This document shows, piece by piece, positions 57,199-64,000 of a stretch of DNA of 64,000 nt (position 1 is its first letter; each line of letters begins with the position of its first letter). This stretch comes from Clostridiales bacterium oral taxon 876 str. F0540 (GTDB lineage: Bacteria; Bacillota; Clostridia; Clostridiales; Clostridiaceae). Under the pieces are notes generated by a model. That model was given only the letters and a program-made list of their open reading frames with translations. It was not told the origin of the DNA and did not search any database. The stretch lies in the NCBI GenBank assembly GCA_000466585.1, contig KE993477.1:79687-143686 (forward strand). The letters run 5' to 3'. The position numbers and the translations under genes were made by a program.

Positions 57199-58203
57199 TT
57201 ACCATTTGTATAATAGTGCAGCCATGGTATATCCACCTGCTACTGAACAAAATATTGAAAGTTCATCCTTGTTGAATTTTTCTTTATTTAGTCTATCATC
57301 CAATGCCATAATTGGGCTTGTACAGCCTGTATATCCGTACTTATTTCCAACAAAGGTTGCCTGCTCTAGAGAGGCACCAAGCTTTTCCATAGTCAGCCCT
57401 AAATCAAACTTTGAAAATTGGGACATAAAATAATGTGTAACATCTTCTTCTGAGTACCCATTTTCCTTTAGTAATCCAATTATTAATTCTGACCATCTTT
57501 CTGAAAGAAAGCTAAAATCAAAGGGATTCCACTCCATCTTTTTTTCGTAAGGATCTACATCTTTATTAGGTATTTGTGATAGTCCGCAGGCCGGAAACCT
57601 GATAGTCTCATTATAACTATCATCCGTGTACATTCTTGACCCTAAAACTCCTCTTTCCTCCTGCTCTTCTTTTACCTCCAAAACTACAGCTGCTGCTCCA
57701 TCCGAAATACAGCCATAAACAACTAAATCATCTTCTCTGGCAAAAGGACTTATGTTCATTGATCCAACCACTAAAATTCTCTTGTACTTCTTATCAGTTT
57801 TTAAATATCTTGATGCTATATCTATACCTGTAATCATACCAATACAATCATTATTTATATCAAAAACATTTGTAGCATTTCTTGCCTGGAGCTTGTTTTT
57901 TAGTATCAAAGCACAGCAGGGAGTAAGATATTCCGGAGTATCTGAGACAGAAATAATCGCATCAATATCCGTAGGTTCAAGCTTTGCTTTTTTGAGAGCT
58001 TTTTTTGCAGCTTCAATGCCCATTGTTATGCTTGTCTCGTTTTCTTCTGCAAGAGTTCTTGTCTCTCTTCCCACCTTCTCCATTAAACCAACAGCATGTT
58101 CTTCCAAATCATATTTTTTAAAATGCTGCGCATAATATTCATTATCAACTATCCTTTTTGGATGATAGCTTCCTATTCCTTCTATATATACATTTCTAAA
58201 CAT
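57199..58203 (-). CDS. Beta-ketoacyl-ACP synthase III-like thiolase-fold protein
   Basis: 334 residues from ATG 58203 (SD TTTGGAGG); a TTG at 58218 lies in that SD. Thiolase fold with the KAS III triad visible: Cys120 (NNDCIGM), His257 (VTHYFMSQFSKFD) and Asn287 (VGNKYGYTG). The His region lacks the usual HQANxR, so a divergent specificity is expected; relatives include FabH paralogues and 3-oxoacyl-ACP synthases of secondary pathways. Leads an operon with a chemoreceptor and is preceded by a c-di-GMP-I riboswitch. Role in lipid or signal synthesis is unproved. Confidence 0.85.
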   Translation of the reverse strand: MFRNVYIEGIGSYHPKRIVDNEYYAQHFKKYDLEEHAVGLMEKVGRETRTLAEENETSITMGIEAAKKALKKAKLEPTDIDAIISVSDTPEYLTPCCALILKNKLQARNATNVFDINNDCIGMITGIDIASRYLKTDKKYKRILVVGSMNISPFAREDDLVVYGCISDGAAAVVLEVKEEQEERGVLGSRMYTDDSYNETIRFPACGLSQIPNKDVDPYEKKMEWNPFDFSFLSERWSELIIGLLKENGYSEEDVTHYFMSQFSKFDLGLTMEKLGASLEQATFVGNKYGYTGCTSPIMALDDRLNKEKFNKDELSIFCSVAGGYTMAALLYKW

Positions 58204-58362
58204 AAAGATCGCCTCCAAATCTAGCTTTTTAATTCTATACTCTTTTTTGCATCATTAAATAAACTTAAATGGTGTAAACTGCTTGTCTATAATGTTGGTA
58301 TAGACTCACCTCCATCTATATATGAAATCTGCCGAGTATTTTAAAAAGCCATGAACAAAGGC

Positions 58363-58523
58363 TAAAAAATACCAAGGAAGACTAAGTATAAACGTCGCCC
58401 TTGGTATTTTTATTAATATACTTCGGCAACCTGGCAATCATAGGACTTGCATCCATTAGACCCAAGGCTTTGCGTCCCCGCCTTTCGACGAGTTTGCTAT
58501 TATCGGCACGTTTTTTCAATTTA
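58363..58523 (-). promoter_or_regulatory. Cyclic di-GMP-I (GEMM) riboswitch with terminator
   Basis: Sense strand reads GCAAAC...GTCGAAAGGC...GGGGACGCAAAGCC...GGTCTAATGG...TGCCAGGTTGCCGAAG, the GEMM-I consensus: a GAAA tetraloop hairpin, the GGACGCAAAGCC junction and the tetraloop-receptor hairpin (58421-58511). The expression platform is a terminator, ATACCAAGG / CCTTGGTAT (58407-58399 with 58377-58369) plus a T-run (58368-58363). The 155 nt between it and the KAS III gene contain no other gene. Direction of control (on or off) is not decidable from sequence. Confidence 0.93.
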
Positions 58524-58529
58524 AATCAC

Positions 58530-58558
58530 ATTATAGCATAATTTCCCAGATAATTAAA
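58530..58558 (-). promoter_or_regulatory. Sigma-A promoter of the riboswitch operon
   Basis: TTTAAT (58558-58553), 17-bp spacer, TATAAT (58535-58530). Transcription would begin near 58523, just before the aptamer. Confidence 0.7.
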
Positions 58559-58702
58559 GTACTTCTTCTACAAATTAATTTCTCTATATCCTACAGTAAT
58601 AAATATTTTTGAACATTTGAAGGAAAATTCATGCAATTGTAGAAAATAGTAAGGAACATAAAAACTTAAGCATATTTTATCAAATATCAGAAAGGAGCAT
58701 AT

Positions 58703-59506
58703 ATGAAATACAGCTGGGTGTCTAGAGAACAGCTCATAGAGGAACTTGAAAAAAAAGATGATGAAATATTGAGTTTAAACAAGCAAATAAGCCTTTTAAA
58801 TTATAATAATCAGCTAATAAAAAAAACCGAAAGTGAATCTAAGGTATTAAGAGAAATAAATGAGCAATTATCAATGTACATTCAAGAAAATGAAAAACTG
58901 ATGTTTGAACTTAAACGATTTAGGCATGATACCTTGAATATGCTTCATGGGCTAAATGGATTTATTGAAAGCAAAAATTGGAGTGGTCTTAAAAACTATT
59001 TCAGTGAAATTCAAGAACAAGTTAAAATATTAAAAGACAATAATCCATTCTCAATAGAAAAGGTGAAAAATCTTGCTGTAAGAGGACTGCTAACGGCAAA
59101 GCTAATAGCGGCTCAGAAGTTAAATATCAAAATGAAAATAACAATAGAAGATGATATTAAAATAGAAGGAAAATATATAAAAGATACTGACCTGTGTGAA
59201 ATATTAGGCATATACTTAGATAATGCTATTGAAGCAGCAGGAGAAGCAGTACATAAGAAGATATCTATATATATAGCTGAAGATAGTGAATGTATAAGTA
59301 TTATTATAGAAAATACATATAAATATAAACCTCATTTCTCGAAAAGTCAGCTATATGCTTCAAGCAAGGGTAAAGAAAGGGGTCTGGGACTTAAGTTAAG
59401 TGAAAATATATTAGCTCAGTATCCTAATGTTCTTCATAATAATTTCGTATATCAGCAAATCTTTATTCAAGAACTGCATATTTTGAAATCAATGCAAGGC
59501 AGGTGA
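58703..59506 (+). CDS. GHKL sensor histidine kinase (AgrC/CitA-type core), cytosolic
   Basis: 267 residues, SD AAAGGAG. An N-terminal coiled coil (about 5-80) leads to the phosphoacceptor-type helix FRHDTLNMLHGLNGFI (RHDxxNxL), then the GHKL ATPase: DLCEILGIYLDNAIEAAGEA (N box) and ERGLGLKLSENILAQYP (G box). No TM segments, unlike AgrC, so input is intracellular or via a partner. It overlaps no gene and is 4 bp before the LytTR response regulator gene, clearly a two-component pair. Confidence 0.88.
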   Translation: MKYSWVSREQLIEELEKKDDEILSLNKQISLLNYNNQLIKKTESESKVLREINEQLSMYIQENEKLMFELKRFRHDTLNMLHGLNGFIESKNWSGLKNYFSEIQEQVKILKDNNPFSIEKVKNLAVRGLLTAKLIAAQKLNIKMKITIEDDIKIEGKYIKDTDLCEILGIYLDNAIEAAGEAVHKKISIYIAEDSECISIIIENTYKYKPHFSKSQLYASSKGKERGLGLKLSENILAQYPNVLHNNFVYQQIFIQELHILKSMQGR

Positions 59507-59510
59507 TATT

Positions 59511-60275
59511 ATGGAATTAAGTTTTATAATAGCAGATGATCAGGAAGAACCTCTTAAAAGTACCCAAAGTTATGTTGAAAAAGTAATTAACAACAATAAA
59601 ATAAACGGCAGAATTTCATGCTGCACAACAAAACCTGAGGATGTACTCAATTATTCCATGGAAAATAAGGATAAAATTAATGTATATATTTTAGATATAA
59701 ATTTTAATCAGGAGATAAATGGATTAGGCTTAGCAAGAAGCATCAGAGAACGAGAGCCTTATTCCTATATCATTTTTTTAACCGCGTACATACAACATTC
59801 TATGCTAATTTTTAAATACAGATTGAAAGTATTTGATTTTTTAATTAAGCCAATAAACTATTCAGATATGGAAGAGTGTATAATAGCTCTTCAGCAGGAT
59901 TTTAATAATATGGCTGAATACGAAATACCAAGTCTTAAAAGGAGCATTACTTTAAAATCCGGCTATCAGGAATATCAGATAATTATAAATGAGATAGTAT
60001 ACATCGAATCCTATGGTCCTAAATTAGTAATTCACTTAGTAGATGGGCAAATTGAAACTTACTCAACTCTAAGAGATTTAGAAAAAATATTACAAAAGCT
60101 TACAGATATTTTTATTCGCTCTCATAAATCTTATGTTATTAACTTAAATTATGTAAAAAAACTGGATGCACAAAATAAAGAAGCCATTATGATTAACGGT
60201 GAAAGGTGCTTAATATCCAGAGGTCAAAAAAAACTTGTTAAAGAGTTTCTTGATAAAAAGATTAAGGCTTTATAG
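59511..60275 (+). CDS. LytTR-family response regulator
   Basis: 254 residues, SD GGTGATATT region. Receiver domain at 1-125: acidic DDQEE, phospho-acceptor Asp in VYILDINFNQEINGLGLA (about residue 62), and Thr/Lys of FLTAYIQHSMLIFKYRLKVFDFLIKPI. LytTR DNA-binding domain at about 145-250 (ITLKSGYQEYQIIINEIVYIESYGPKLVIHLVDGQIETYSTLRDLEKIL). Binds pairs of 9-bp direct repeats in known members. Partner of the GHKL kinase. Targets unknown; no autoinducer peptide gene is visible beside it. Confidence 0.92.
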   Translation: MELSFIIADDQEEPLKSTQSYVEKVINNNKINGRISCCTTKPEDVLNYSMENKDKINVYILDINFNQEINGLGLARSIREREPYSYIIFLTAYIQHSMLIFKYRLKVFDFLIKPINYSDMEECIIALQQDFNNMAEYEIPSLKRSITLKSGYQEYQIIINEIVYIESYGPKLVIHLVDGQIETYSTLRDLEKILQKLTDIFIRSHKSYVINLNYVKKLDAQNKEAIMINGERCLISRGQKKLVKEFLDKKIKAL

Positions 60276-60281
60276 GTTTGA

Positions 60282-60303
60282 AAGGTTGGCGATAGTCAGC
60301 CTT
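60282..60303 (+). terminator. Intrinsic terminator of the two-component operon
   Basis: 9-bp stem AAGGTTGGC / GTCAGCCTT (two G-U) with a 4-nt loop, then TTCTATTTAT. Confidence 0.65.
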
Positions 60304-60492
60304 TTCTATTTATATACACATTTTATTATAAATTTTACTTATGAAATGTATATTATAACAAATAATACTACAATTCGAGCAATTTGTGTTATTAATATTG
60401 GAATGTGTTACATTATTTGCTATTATTTGAATAAGAAGTATTAGACAAAAGCCAATAGTTTCCTTACAAAATACAAGCGAGGTGATTGACTT

Positions 60493-62634
60493 ATGAATAC
60501 TGAAAGAGAACTTTACAAAGAAGATGTTTATTACAATATTTTTCATCATCTGAAAAGCGGAGGAATAATTTATGAGGCCATAAATGATGGGGAAAATTTT
60601 ATTATCAAAGATATTAATATCCAAGCTGAGGAACTAATCAGTATAAAAAGACTTGATGCTATAGGAAAGAACATAGATGAAGTTTTTCCTAATATTAAAA
60701 AAAGTGTTTTACCAGAAGTGCTCAAAAAGGTCTATCATACGGGAGAAGCTGTAACTTTAAAAAGAAATTATTATGAAGATGAAAGATTTAGTATATGGAA
60801 ATCAAATTATATATTCAAGTTATCCTCAAATCTTGTAGTTTCCATATTTGAAAATATCAATGAACTGATAAAGCTAAAGGATAATTTAAAAAGATATTGT
60901 GCTCTTTTTGAAAACAGCAGAGAGATAATTTTATTCATAAATGAGGAAGGAAGAATTTTAGAAGCTAATAAAGCTGCAATTAATGCCTATGGGTATTCTC
61001 AAGAGGAGATATGTCTTAAATATATAGAGCAATTAAGATCAGAGGAAACAATGCATTTAGTAAAAAATCAAATGGAGAAAGCAAAGTACTATGGCCTAAA
61101 TTTCGAAACACTGCATAAGCGCAGGGATGGAAGTACCTTTCCGGTAGATGTAAGCTCAATCGGAATTGATATTTCCGGCGAAAAAATTTATTGCAGCATT
61201 ATAAGAGATATTTCTGAAAAAAGGAATGCCGAAGTGAACTTGATAGCTGAGGAGGAAAGATATAAAACTCTATTTAATAACGCTCATGACCTTGTCTATA
61301 CAAGGACAATATATGGAAGAATGACGTCCTGTAATAAGGCTTGTGAGAGGGCCTTTGGATACAGACAAAGTCAATTGCTTAAAATGACAATCTATCAGCT
61401 TGTACATCCTGATTATCATGAAATAATTAATATGCCTGTCTATGCTAACAAATATGGCAATAACATCAATAACTTTGAAGTAAAATTCATCACCTCCAGT
61501 AATAAAGAACTTATTTTAGAATTAAGTCAAAGTGTTCTATACAAATCCGGATACCCCTATGAAGTTCAGGTTATAGCAAGAGATATCACAAAAAGAAAAG
61601 AGGAAGAAGCAGCTATCTCTTATGCTGGTTTTCATGATAAGCTTACAGGACTTTATAATAGAACCTATTTTGACAATGAGGTTATGAACTCAAATGAATT
61701 TGACAGATTCCCATTAAGTTTAATCATGCTTGATGTTAATGGATTAAAACTAGTTAATGATGCATTTGGACATTTTGAAGGAGACAAGCTTTTAAAATCA
61801 GTAGGTAAAATTTTATTAGAATGCAGCAACAATAATTATATAGTAGCAAGGATAGGCGGAGATGAATTTGTTATTGCTGCTCCAAATACTACAGAAGAAG
61901 AAACATTAAATATTATTGAAAGAATAAAAGAAAAATGCCTCAAATGCGACTCAAAGCCTGTAAATCCGAACATCTCTATAGGATATGCAATTATGAATGA
62001 TGCTAAAGAAAATATAGAAGATATCTTGGGTGAAGCTGAAAATAGAATGTATACTAACAAAATGATAGAAAGTAAAAGCTTTAGAAGTTCAATTATTAAC
62101 TCCCTGCAAAAGACATTGCTGGAAAGCACTCCTGAAGCAAGTGATCACTGTTCCAGAATTAAAGAGCTATCAATTTCTTTTGCAAATTTTATTGGGCTTA
62201 GCTCTATTGATATGGACAAGTTGATTTTGCTGGCAATGCTCTATGATATAGGTAAAATAGCAATCCCAAACTATATATTAGACAAACCAGGAAAGCTTAC
62301 AGAAGATGAATGGGAAATAGTAAAAAGGCACTCTCAAATCGGATATAATATTGCCAGTTCTTCTCAGGAGCTTGGGATAATTGCAGAAGCCATTTTATAT
62401 CATCATGAAAGGTGGGATGGCGAAGGATATCCACGGGGCCTTAAGGGAGAAGATATTCCACTGTTATCCAGAATTATTTCTATTATTGATTCCTATGATG
62501 TTATGCTTAATGAAAGACCTTATAAAAAAGCTATGAGCAAGGCAGAGGCTATACTGGAGCTGAAAAATAATATAGGGACTCAGTTTGATCCTTTTTTAGC
62601 TAATAAATTTATTGAAATGATAAATAATATTTAA
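60493..62634 (+). CDS. PAS-GGDEF-HD-GYP protein with altered HD motif
   Basis: 713 residues, SD CGAGGTGA. Three PAS domains (about 10-125, 130-255 and 260-380), a GGDEF domain with intact GGDEF (455-459) and an HD-GYP domain (about 540-700). The metal-binding HD motif should read HDxGK but is LYDIGK: Tyr584-Asp585. The rest of HD-GYP is well conserved (IAEAILYHHERWDGEGYPRGLKG). The loss of one metal ligand may weaken phosphodiesterase activity, so net output could be c-di-GMP synthesis. Starts an operon with the kinase at 62658. Confidence 0.9.
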   Translation: MNTERELYKEDVYYNIFHHLKSGGIIYEAINDGENFIIKDINIQAEELISIKRLDAIGKNIDEVFPNIKKSVLPEVLKKVYHTGEAVTLKRNYYEDERFSIWKSNYIFKLSSNLVVSIFENINELIKLKDNLKRYCALFENSREIILFINEEGRILEANKAAINAYGYSQEEICLKYIEQLRSEETMHLVKNQMEKAKYYGLNFETLHKRRDGSTFPVDVSSIGIDISGEKIYCSIIRDISEKRNAEVNLIAEEERYKTLFNNAHDLVYTRTIYGRMTSCNKACERAFGYRQSQLLKMTIYQLVHPDYHEIINMPVYANKYGNNINNFEVKFITSSNKELILELSQSVLYKSGYPYEVQVIARDITKRKEEEAAISYAGFHDKLTGLYNRTYFDNEVMNSNEFDRFPLSLIMLDVNGLKLVNDAFGHFEGDKLLKSVGKILLECSNNNYIVARIGGDEFVIAAPNTTEEETLNIIERIKEKCLKCDSKPVNPNISIGYAIMNDAKENIEDILGEAENRMYTNKMIESKSFRSSIINSLQKTLLESTPEASDHCSRIKELSISFANFIGLSSIDMDKLILLAMLYDIGKIAIPNYILDKPGKLTEDEWEIVKRHSQIGYNIASSSQELGIIAEAILYHHERWDGEGYPRGLKGEDIPLLSRIISIIDSYDVMLNERPYKKAMSKAEAILELKNNIGTQFDPFLANKFIEMINNI

Positions 62635-62657
62635 ATTATTAGGGTGGGTGAGAAATT

Positions 62658-63503
62658 ATGTATAAAAATTTAGAAACTCTTGAATGGAACTTAAATAATA
62701 AGGTAGAGTTTATTAACATTATATCTCATGAATTAAGAACACCACTAAATATTATTCTTGGCGCACAAAAACTGTTAACTTTGAATATTAATGAAGAAGG
62801 TAATAAGTTAGAAAATAAAATAAACTTTATAAAATATCTAGCTTCAATACAATCTAATAGCTACAGGCTGCAAAGAATAATAAATAATTTTATAGATATT
62901 ACCGATTTTGAACTTGGAATGTCTAAACTTAATTTAAGTAATGATGATATAGTAAAAGTAGTTAAAAATATCGTAAAACACGCCTCCTTTGTTGCAAATA
63001 GAAAAGGTATAAATATACTATTAGCTACTAATGTTAAACAAAAAATTATGGCTTTTGATAAAGAGAAAATTGAAAGGATAATTTTAAATTTGTTATCAAA
63101 CGCTATAAAATTTTCCGAAAATAATAAAGAAATAGATATTATTTTACTTGATAAAAAAGAAAAAATACAACTGCTGGTTATTGATCAAGGTATAGGAATT
63201 CCTAGGGATAAGCTTTCTAATTTATTTGATTCATTTGTCCAAGTAGATAAATCACTTACCAGAAATCATGAAGGCTCAGGCACTGGACTTTCTGTAGTTA
63301 AATCCTTTGTCAAACTTCATAATGGAAGTGTTTCCGTAAAAAGCAAAGAGAATGCTGGAACAAGTTTTATGATAGAACTGCCTTCCAATATAGTTCCTGG
63401 ATCAAGAGCAAGCTATTTAAGCGATGAAGATATTAATATAATACAGAAAATTCAAATAGAGTTTTCCGATATATGTGAAATTAGTTACGAATATAACAAC
63501 TAA
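62658..63503 (+). CDS. Sensor-less histidine kinase core
   Basis: 281 residues, SD GGGTGGGTGAG. It consists of HisKA (phosphoacceptor IISHELRTPLNIILG, about 18-90) and HATPase_c (LLSNAIKFSENNKE, DQGIGIPRDKL, GSGTGLSVVKSFVKLHNGSV), with no TM or PAS region of its own. The tail ends IEFSDICE, resembling VEFSDIYL of the kinase at 24.0 kb. 23 bp after the PAS-GGDEF-HD-GYP gene, so the operon neighbour may supply sensory input (inference). No response regulator gene adjacent. Confidence 0.9.
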   Translation: MYKNLETLEWNLNNKVEFINIISHELRTPLNIILGAQKLLTLNINEEGNKLENKINFIKYLASIQSNSYRLQRIINNFIDITDFELGMSKLNLSNDDIVKVVKNIVKHASFVANRKGINILLATNVKQKIMAFDKEKIERIILNLLSNAIKFSENNKEIDIILLDKKEKIQLLVIDQGIGIPRDKLSNLFDSFVQVDKSLTRNHEGSGTGLSVVKSFVKLHNGSVSVKSKENAGTSFMIELPSNIVPGSRASYLSDEDINIIQKIQIEFSDICEISYEYNN

Positions 63504-63562
63504 TCATTCTCTAGAGTTTACCATCTCCACAGGCTTCTAGAGGATATTAATATATATTACAC

Positions 63563-63594
63563 AAAAACTAGCAGTATTTAAGCTGCTAGTTTTT
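63563..63594. terminator. Bidirectional terminator
   Basis: 12-bp stem AAAAACTAGCAG / CTGCTAGTTTTT with an 8-nt loop between convergent kinase and sigma factor genes. Confidence 0.85.
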
Positions 63595-63623
63595 ATAGTT
63601 ATCTATAAAAATATTTTCTTTAA

Positions 63624-64000
63624 TCATCTCTTCCTCAAATAAATACCAAGCTTCTTAAGAACTTTTCTTTTTCTTGTGAGAGCCTGCTGATAGCTTAAGT
63701 TTTTATGTTCTGCATATTTTGTTAGTGGAAGTTCTTTATAATAAACCAAATTAACAAACTCTATTTCCTCATCTGAAAGAAGCTCTATAGCTTCTTTTAA
63801 TTCTTTAATGCTTTCGCTCTGAATTATGTCTTCTTCAAGATTATTAGGATCCTCCAGGCAATCTACAAACTCAGTATCCTGCTGCTCTGAGTCATATACA
63901 GGCGTATTTATACTTAATTCATTGCTGATTTTAGCGTTTGTTCTTGCTGCAAATCTAAGTTCATTTTTTATAGAATTAAAGGCATAACTGCTGAAGGTAT
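63624..64000 (-). CDS. Sigma-70-like factor, TcdR/UviA type (5' part outside window)
   Basis: About 125 C-terminal residues are visible; the gene continues past the right edge. The region-2.4 to region-4 path is recognisable: FNSIKNELRFAARTNAK, a low-complexity acidic linker, then IELLSDEEIEFVNLVYYKELPLTKYAEHKNLSYQQALTRKRKVLKKLG, a sigma region 4 HTH. The layout matches TcdR-like group 5/ECF-like clostridial sigma factors. Which regulon it serves is unknown; the full gene would be needed to confirm the subgroup. Confidence 0.82.
   Translation of the reverse strand, partial: TFSSYAFNSIKNELRFAARTNAKISNELSINTPVYDSEQQDTEFVDCLEDPNNLEEDIIQSESIKELKEAIELLSDEEIEFVNLVYYKELPLTKYAEHKNLSYQQALTRKRKVLKKLGIYLRKR

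Noticed and set aside
58703..60275. Complete agr quorum-sensing locus
   Set aside because: The kinase lacks membrane helices, and no AgrB or AgrD gene is seen beside the pair.

Overview
The window looks like a stretch of chromosome from a low-GC, spore-forming clostridium (Clostridium sensu stricto type). Base composition is strongly AT-rich, ribosome binding sites are AGGAGG-like, intergenic gaps carry short U-tailed hairpins, and the families present are typical of that group: several methyl-accepting chemotaxis proteins, multi-PAS kinases and diguanylate cyclases, MscL, a cold-shock protein, DUF1002, a YaaH-like GH18 protein and a TcdR-like sigma factor. I see no rRNA, tRNA, CRISPR array or phage module. 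One complete IS30-family element is present (about 20.9-22.6 kb).

Layout. 0-9.6 kb: AraC-type regulator (cut by the edge), an alpha/alpha-toroid-like protein, two chemoreceptors, an SDR enzyme, peptidase E and small membrane or unknown proteins. 9.5-11.3 kb: a second-type RsgA GTPase plus a GNAT acetyltransferase, preceded by an unusually long (about 600 nt) leader with a 10-codon ORF, two terminator hairpins, a 34-codon ORF and a repeated hairpin module. 11.3-20.7 kb: DHFR-like reductase, carbonic-anhydrase-like protein, XRE regulator with peptide deformylase, GH18 protein, diguanylate cyclase, EamA exporter, class III aminotransferase and a lipoprotein. 20.9-24 kb: the IS30 copy, inserted next to the promoter of a MerR regulator with a duplicated TipAS-like domain. 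24-28.6 kb: a six-PAS histidine kinase and a condensation-domain acyltransferase. 28.7-45.2 kb: an accessory-looking, almost unidirectional run of small-molecule-modifying enzymes (two GNATs, four methyltransferases, an APH-type kinase, an EreA/TraB-like protein, a P-loop kinase, a hydrolase), with one intact and two broken MFS transporters and a MerR-methyltransferase fusion. 45.4-55.4 kb: MscL with a zinc ribbon, a WYL regulator with divergent partner, a MerR regulator with a DUF2268 protease, a LysM protein, a nucleotidase, a cold-shock protein, a short integrase, an M20 peptidase and a DUF1002 protein. 55.5-64 kb: signalling genes, namely a chemoreceptor and KAS III-like gene behind a c-di-GMP-I riboswitch, a LytTR two-component pair, a PAS-GGDEF-HD-GYP protein with a histidine kinase, and a partial sigma factor.

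How parts work together. Cyclic-di-GMP is a recurrent theme: two diguanylate cyclases, one GGDEF/HD-GYP protein whose HD motif reads YD, and a riboswitch with its own promoter and terminator upstream of the KAS III-chemoreceptor operon. MerR-type control is a second theme: three promoters with 19-bp spacers lie upstream of a MerR gene, an MFS exporter gene and a protease gene.

The best candidate for something undescribed is a leader module seen three times, upstream of rsgA, an EamA exporter gene and a lipoprotein gene. It has an SD-like sequence, a 7-10 bp hairpin whose AUAAA/UAAAU loop edge carries an AUG, a 5- or 12-codon ORF (M-G/D-F-N/Y/S-G), and a second GGGYAR...YYRCCC hairpin before the gene. 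The arms covary with wobble pairs in the sense strand only. In the rsgA case it sits at the end of the tandem attenuator-like leader. I know of no named family that fits; that statement comes from memory, not a search.
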